Shown here in pieces: positions 14,959 through 18,358 of a stretch of 18,358 nt of DNA. Under the pieces are notes generated by a model. It was not told the DNA's origin. It worked only from the letters and a program-made list of their open reading frames with translations, and made no database searches. The translations under genes were made by a program, and so were the position numbers. This DNA is from Flavobacterium sp. (GTDB taxonomy: Bacteria > Bacteroidota > Bacteroidia > Flavobacteriales > Flavobacteriaceae), in the NCBI GenBank assembly GCA_015478765.1, contig JADMKR010000184.1, positions 1-18,358 of the forward strand. Direction: 5' to 3'. Every line of letters starts with the position of its first letter. Position 1 is the first letter of the stretch.

Positions 14959-14981
14959 ATTATGGATTTATTATGGAATTT
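14959..14981. repeat. Adjacent 11/12-bp direct repeats upstream of the small-protein operon
   Basis: ATTATGGATTT (14959-14969) is followed immediately by ATTATGGAATTT (14970-14981). The copies are identical apart from one extra A. The period of about one helical turn puts both on the same DNA face, as in binding sites of response regulators. They lie about 10 bases from the palindrome at 14932-14949, on the far side from the gene. Confidence 0.55.
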
Positions 14982-15010
14982 CCTTCAATTGTTACATAAA
15001 TCCCCCAAAA

Positions 15011-15033
15011 TAAAAAAAGCTGATAAATCAGCT
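15011..15033 (-). terminator. Rho-independent terminator of the 53-residue acidic protein gene
   Basis: AGCTGA (15018-15023) and TCAGCT (15028-15033) form a 6-bp stem with a TAAA loop, and the minus-strand transcript then continues into a run of seven U. The stem begins one base after the stop codon at 15035. It separates this gene from the four-gene unit downstream. Confidence 0.82.
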
Positions 15034-15034
15034 C

Positions 15035-15196
15035 TTAATTTCCTTCTTGTAAAGCGAAATACATTTCGTTCACATCATAATCCAAATCGAAATCCAACAT
15101 ATCCTCAATGTCCTCGTTGGAATTAATACTAATGATGTTGTTTAAGTCAATTTCGTTTTCCTGAAAATCGTTGTTTGAATTGTAATTAGTTTCCAT
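15035..15196 (-). CDS. Tiny, extremely acidic protein without basic residues
   Basis: A 53-residue protein starting METNYNSNNDFQENEIDLNN. It contains no Lys, Arg or His and about 15 Asp/Glu, so its isoelectric point must be very low. Hydrophobic residues are spaced through the C-terminal half (IEDMLDFDLDYDVNEMYFAL), so it could form a short acidic amphipathic helix rather than being fully disordered. I do not recognise a family. I chose the ATG at 15196 because it shares the ATGGAAAC start with two neighbours; an in-frame ATG at 15235 would add 13 unlike residues. A strong terminator follows the stop at once, which supports it as a real single-gene unit. A role as DNA mimic, anti-sigma peptide or cation buffer is possible but unsupported. 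Confidence 0.7.
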   Translation of the reverse strand: METNYNSNNDFQENEIDLNNIISINSNEDIEDMLDFDLDYDVNEMYFALQEGN

Positions 15197-15295
15197 GGTG
15201 TTATTTTTTAAAAGTTGCGTTTCAACAAATTTCAATAAAGCACCACGGTAATCGCTTACACAATTTTAAAACATTCTTATACAATTCTCACTAGA

Positions 15296-16048
15296 TTAGT
15301 ATTTTCCCGACAACAAAGTACCACCAATAGGCGACTTTGTTGAAATATCCAACTTTCGCATCATCTCAAACGTAGTGCAAATCGCGGCCGAGGTTACCGG
15401 CAAACCCGCTTTTTGCTCTAAGCGATCGATGGCTGCCAGAGAAGGCATCTGCACACAGGCTGATGCGACAATTACGTCAACACCGGTTAAGTCCAGCCTT
15501 TTGTAGATTTCTAGAAGATTGTCGGGATTTTGAGCCGCCACCTCTAAATTGTCAGGGATTTCCAGCGCAATTGAATCTACAACATTGATTCCCTGATGCT
15601 CGATATAATCTACCACCATGTTCGTCAGTGGACGCATGTACGGAGTGATCATTGCGACCTTTTTCGCTCCTAAAATTTTTAATCCGTTGATAAGTGCACC
15701 GGCACTGGTTACAATGGGAGTAGGAGAGTCGTTCAGTATTGTTTGCTGATGCAGATTCACCTCCGACACACAATGATAGCCACGACCCATACTCATAATC
15801 GCGACCAAACACGCATAACCCATAACATCTACCTGCGCGTCTGAAAGTTCCAATGCGCACTTGAGACTCATCGCGTCCATTGCTTCGAGTTCTTCCTTTG
15901 TAACTTTTTTCATCCGCATTCGGCTGGAATGAAAAGTGAACCGCTCGGGCAAGATGGTTTCCCGGGCGCGGAAAATGGCCGGGATTTCGGTTTCCATTGT
16001 TACGTTTGATGAAGGAACGATTTGTCCGATTCTATATGTTTTACTCAT
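15296..16048 (-). CDS. Maleate cis-trans isomerase (Asp/Glu racemase superfamily)
   Basis: A 250-residue enzyme closely matching maleate isomerases, which convert maleate to fumarate in the cytosol without a cofactor. The N-terminus RIGQIVPSSNVTMETEIPAI (about 6-25) is a family signature. The two catalytic cysteines are expected at C80 (GYACLVAIMSMG) and C198 (SACVQMPSL), and AMITPYMRP (132-140) supplies the conserved tyrosine. The relatives arylmalonate decarboxylase and aspartate racemase do not share the SSN-TMETEIP start. I chose the ATG at 16048 (MSKTYRIGQ). Upstream in-frame starts overlap the hydrolase gene. It is the last gene of the operon, 10 bases after the FAH-family gene. With the gentisate dioxygenase upstream, it would turn maleate into TCA-cycle fumarate. 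Confidence 0.88.
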   Translation of the reverse strand: MSKTYRIGQIVPSSNVTMETEIPAIFRARETILPERFTFHSSRMRMKKVTKEELEAMDAMSLKCALELSDAQVDVMGYACLVAIMSMGRGYHCVSEVNLHQQTILNDSPTPIVTSAGALINGLKILGAKKVAMITPYMRPLTNMVVDYIEHQGINVVDSIALEIPDNLEVAAQNPDNLLEIYKRLDLTGVDVIVASACVQMPSLAAIDRLEQKAGLPVTSAAICTTFEMMRKLDISTKSPIGGTLLSGKY

Positions 16049-16058
16049 TATTATCAGT

Positions 16059-16967
16059 TTAGAGACTTTTGACAGTATTTCGTAATGTTCCAAAACCTTC
16101 GATTATTCCCTCAACAACATCACCGTGTTGAAGCCATTCCTGTGGATCCCGACCCGCACCAACGCCTGCAGGCGTACCTGTGGCGATAATATCCCCGGGG
16201 TCGAGTGTGAAAACCGTACTTAGGTCTTCTATCAATGCGTTGATGTTGAATAACATGAATTTTGTGTTGGAATTTTGCTTTTCAACCCCATTCACGGTCA
16301 ATGATAAATTCAGGTTGTGCGGATCTTCAATCTCATCTTTCGTGATAAGAAAAGGTCCCATGGGCGCAAACGTGTCCTGTCCTTTTGATACGATCCATTG
16401 GCCGGAACGCCTGCAATCGCGTGCGCTGATATCGTTTATGATGGTGTAGCCAAAAACATAATCCATTGCGTCTTCCGGTTTGACATATTTGCCCTTTTTG
16501 CCAATTACCACTGCCAACTCGACTTCCCAATCCAATTGCCGGGTGAGTTGGGGATTCAGTATGATTTCGGAATTTGTACCGGTGACCGATGTGGGCGGTT
16601 TTGAGAAAATTATCGGTTTCTGCGGCAGTTCATTTGAGGTGTCCAAAGTTCGGGCGCTTTCGGCCACGTGTTCGGTGTAATTTAAACCGATGCCGATAAT
16701 GTTTTTACGCGGACGCGGAATGGGAGCGAGCAGCGTAACTTCATCAACCGGAATACTGCACGCAGCAAGCGCATTATCTGCCGCATTTTTAAGTTGATTC
16801 GCGATCCGATCGACTTCTTGCTGTCCGGCGTCGATAAGTTCCAGCATCGAATTCGGGAATGTAATATTGGTTTTCTGGCCCAGATGTTCGAGATCGATTA
16901 TGATATCTCCTTGTACGACACCGAGTTTTGGCTCCGAATTGCCGTTTGTGTAGGTAGCTAATTTCAT
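16059..16967 (-). CDS. Fumarylacetoacetate hydrolase-family protein (probable maleylpyruvate or fumarylpyruvate hydrolase)
   Basis: A 302-residue FAH-family enzyme, which cleaves C-C bonds of beta-diketo acids. The N-terminal small domain (1-75) precedes the catalytic domain: NIIGIGLNYTEH (89-100), KPIIFSKPP, the metal ligands E148 and E150 in DWEVELAVVIGK, D179 in INDISARD, K195 in SKGQDTFAPMGP and the ATGTPAGVG loop. The family covers fumarylacetoacetate, fumarylpyruvate, maleylpyruvate and acylpyruvate hydrolases, and sequence alone does not separate them. Context decides: it lies between gentisate 1,2-dioxygenase and maleate isomerase. Direct cleavage of maleylpyruvate to maleate and pyruvate explains both neighbours. 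If it were a fumarylpyruvate hydrolase, the isomerase downstream would have no obvious job in this operon. Confidence 0.88.
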   Translation of the reverse strand: MKLATYTNGNSEPKLGVVQGDIIIDLEHLGQKTNITFPNSMLELIDAGQQEVDRIANQLKNAADNALAACSIPVDEVTLLAPIPRPRKNIIGIGLNYTEHVAESARTLDTSNELPQKPIIFSKPPTSVTGTNSEIILNPQLTRQLDWEVELAVVIGKKGKYVKPEDAMDYVFGYTIINDISARDCRRSGQWIVSKGQDTFAPMGPFLITKDEIEDPHNLNLSLTVNGVEKQNSNTKFMLFNINALIEDLSTVFTLDPGDIIATGTPAGVGAGRDPQEWLQHGDVVEGIIEGFGTLRNTVKSL

Positions 16968-16986
16968 AGATAATTATATTTTTTTT

Positions 16987-17063
16987 AGCGGGCTGCCTTA
17001 GCCCCGATTGAAGTGGAAATCCTGCCATCGGCAGATTGAAACGGAAAGCGGGATTAAGCTCCC
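16987..17063. ncRNA. Structured intergenic element, Flavo-1-like
   Basis: About 77 bases between the dioxygenase and hydrolase genes fold into several small hairpins: GGGCT/AGCCC (16990-16994 with 17000-17004), GATT/AATC (17006-17009 with 17018-17021), CTGCC/GGCAG (17022-17026 with 17030-17034) and GGGA/TCCC (17050-17053 with 17060-17063). Two imperfect copies of GATTGAAGTGGAAATC (17006-17021 and 17034-17049) flank the central hairpin. I recall similar elements repeated in Flavobacteriia genomes, possibly the Flavo-1 motif of Rfam, but the name and strand need a covariance-model search. It is GC-richer than its flanks and encodes no reading frame. Confidence 0.5.
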
Positions 17064-17086
17064 ATCCAAATTTTAAATGAACGAAA

Positions 17087-18196
17087 TTATTCCACCGTTT
17101 GGTAACCGTTGTTTTCAGTATAGATTTTCTCCTGATATAGTCCGAGTTTCTCCATTACCGGCAAATCATTGAACGAAAACAATACGGCATCTTCGCTATC
17201 GGAAAGGTTGACGTGTTCGTGCCAAGCCCACGACGGCACGCAAAAGATGTCGCGTTCCTGCCAGTCGAACCGTTTGCCGTCGATTACCGAATATCCTTTT
17301 CCTTTCGCACATTGATACACAAATGAACCGGTATGTTTATGGGCACGCGTATGTTCGCCGGCGCGCAAAAGTTGGATTGAGGCGCCCATTGTTTGCATCA
17401 CATGGCCGCCGGTAAGCGGATTTGAATACTGCATAATAATTCCATCGTATGGCGACCCTTCATTAACTTCGGCCGCGGCAAGCAATGCCGGATAAACAGA
17501 TTTCCACGAATATTTAAACAGTGGCGAATAAGGCTTATCCCATACAACATCAGCCGGTATAATGCCTGATCCACTATAACTTAGCGGTGAGTAGTTAACC
17601 GGATGGTTTAAATCTTGTTTACCGTCATGCACGGCATAATCATTTGCTTCCAACGCGTTTATGAGCGGAATATCGAGGCCGTCCTGCCAAATACAGGTTT
17701 TGCCGTTTTCAGCGACTCCGTGTTCGTGCCAGGTTGAATTGGGCGTAATCACAAAGTCATTCACTTCAAAGGTGATTTTATTGCCATCCACCACCGTATA
17801 ACCACCTTCGCCTTCCATTATAAAGCGCAATGCTGATGCTTTGTGTTTATGTGCCGATGTGCTTTCGCCGGGCCGTGTCACCTGGATTCCTGTATAGAGC
17901 CAGCCAACGGCAGCGCTAACATCGCGTCGTTTGTCATTGACGAGATACACCACGCGGCGCCCGGCCTGTTCGGGTGTGACAAGTTCGGATGATTTCAGGA
18001 CCAGTTCCCGAAGATCGCTATATTTCCAAAGCATCGCGACCGAGGAACTACGCGGCTCCCACGGCTCGATGTCGTTTGCGACGGTCCACAATGCACCGGC
18101 TCCGAGTGATTCGAGTTCGCGGTAATACGCTTCAAGTTCGGGCGTATCGCGAACGCGGGCGCGGCCAATGACATCGTCGTTAAATTTTCCTTCCAT
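17087..18196 (-). CDS. Gentisate 1,2-dioxygenase
   Basis: A 369-residue bicupin of the gentisate 1,2-dioxygenase family, a cytosolic Fe(II) enzyme that opens the ring of gentisate (2,5-dihydroxybenzoate) to maleylpyruvate. The N-terminal block LWTVANDIEPWEPRSSSVAM (37-56) and RRVVYLVN are typical. Cupin 1 carries AHKHKASALRFIMEGEG (115-131) and TWHEHG (155-160), with iron ligands expected at H116, H118 and H157 or H159. QDGLDIPL (171-178) is a further family mark. Cupin 2 repeats AHKH (285-288) and WHEH (325-328), so both sites retain histidines, although one iron site per subunit is usual. Related substrates such as salicylate, 5-nitrosalicylate or 1-hydroxy-2-naphthoate are possible. The gene begins 5 bases after the unidentified upstream gene. 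Confidence 0.9.
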   Translation of the reverse strand: MEGKFNDDVIGRARVRDTPELEAYYRELESLGAGALWTVANDIEPWEPRSSSVAMLWKYSDLRELVLKSSELVTPEQAGRRVVYLVNDKRRDVSAAVGWLYTGIQVTRPGESTSAHKHKASALRFIMEGEGGYTVVDGNKITFEVNDFVITPNSTWHEHGVAENGKTCIWQDGLDIPLINALEANDYAVHDGKQDLNHPVNYSPLSYSGSGIIPADVVWDKPYSPLFKYSWKSVYPALLAAAEVNEGSPYDGIIMQYSNPLTGGHVMQTMGASIQLLRAGEHTRAHKHTGSFVYQCAKGKGYSVIDGKRFDWQERDIFCVPSWAWHEHVNLSDSEDAVLFSFNDLPVMEKLGLYQEKIYTENNGYQTVE

Positions 18197-18201
18197 AGTG
18201 A

Positions 18202-18358
18202 TTAAATATCAGATTGAGGTCGTTGTGCAAATTCCTCGTGATTGTCGATGAATGTAATCTTTCGGGTTGGCGCGACATTTACGCGCAGATCGAAAATGTC
18301 GAAGCGGTTGTAATGACCTAAAATATCGTGCATCTGTTTGGGCTGAATGCACTTTGCC
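18202..18358 (-). CDS. Unidentified gene, C-terminal 51 residues only
   Basis: An open frame enters from the window edge on the minus strand and ends at TAA (18202-18204), five bases before the gentisate dioxygenase ATG. The last 51 residues include IQPKQMHDILGHYNRFDIFD and end in EEFAQRPQSDI. No frame interruption occurs and the codon usage looks like its neighbours. The tight spacing implies the same operon, so it may act upstream of gentisate, for example in making or importing an aromatic acid, but I do not recognise the family from this fragment. Confidence 0.6.
   Translation of the reverse strand, partial: AKCIQPKQMHDILGHYNRFDIFDLRVNVAPTRKITFIDNHEEFAQRPQSDI

Noticed and set aside
13806..15196. 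Toxin-antitoxin, CRISPR or phage-defence interpretation of the small-gene island
   Set aside because: No nuclease, DNA-binding or other defence-type domain, no repeat-spacer array and no integrase were seen. The proteins are low-complexity and unassigned.
15220..15235. Two TTTCAA copies spaced 10 bases upstream of the 53-residue protein gene, and a GTTG/CAAC dyad next to them
   Set aside because: Too short and AT-rich to stand out from chance. No TAnnTTTG promoter with proper spacing could be tied to them.

Overview
The window looks like chromosomal DNA of a flavobacterium-type Bacteroidota. The evidence is a set of family features: a short MutS2 without an Smr domain, a fused alpha/beta branched-chain 2-oxoacid dehydrogenase, an SUI1-type factor, TAnnTTTG-type -7 promoter boxes, A-rich leaders without Shine-Dalgarno sites, and a structured intergenic element (16987-17063) of a kind I associate with Flavobacteriia. 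By eye the GC content is moderate (low to mid 40s percent). The first 24 bases are not genomic. They match the Illumina read-2 adapter with four bases missing, so the real sequence starts at about 25, inside the end of aroC.

Layout. 25-1454 (+): the aroC tail, overlapping by one base with a dicarboxylate/glutamate:cation symporter. 1446-4035 (-): a DCC-family thiol-disulfide protein and MutS2. 4134-4799 (+): uracil-DNA glycosylase, divergent from mutS2. 4800-9067 (-): a closely spaced run of SUI1 factor, nucleoside phosphorylase, cytosolic Ca3427-like binding protein, membrane-anchored transglutaminase-like protein, small outer-membrane barrel and lipoprotein. 9143-10093 (-): a 2-oxoglutarate/Fe(II) oxygenase with its own terminator. 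10273-13776 (+): a fused E1 of branched-chain 2-oxoacid dehydrogenase, then a GH130-family protein with its own promoter.

13780-15196 (-) is the least explained part. It encodes five very small proteins: four acidic, Asn/Asp-rich and probably disordered, and one 38-residue membrane peptide that is easily missed. Two hairpin terminators mark two transcripts. Upstream of the longer one lie a perfect 18-bp palindrome and an adjacent pair of 11-12-bp direct repeats, probably a regulatory region.

15296-18358 (-) is a catabolic operon: an unidentified upstream gene (C-terminus only), gentisate 1,2-dioxygenase, a fumarylacetoacetate-hydrolase-family enzyme and a maleate cis-trans isomerase. Together they suggest gentisate -> maleylpyruvate -> maleate + pyruvate -> fumarate, a route needing no glutathione- or mycothiol-dependent maleylpyruvate isomerase. 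The structured element lies between the dioxygenase and the hydrolase.

I saw no tRNA, rRNA, CRISPR array, insertion sequence or phage gene.
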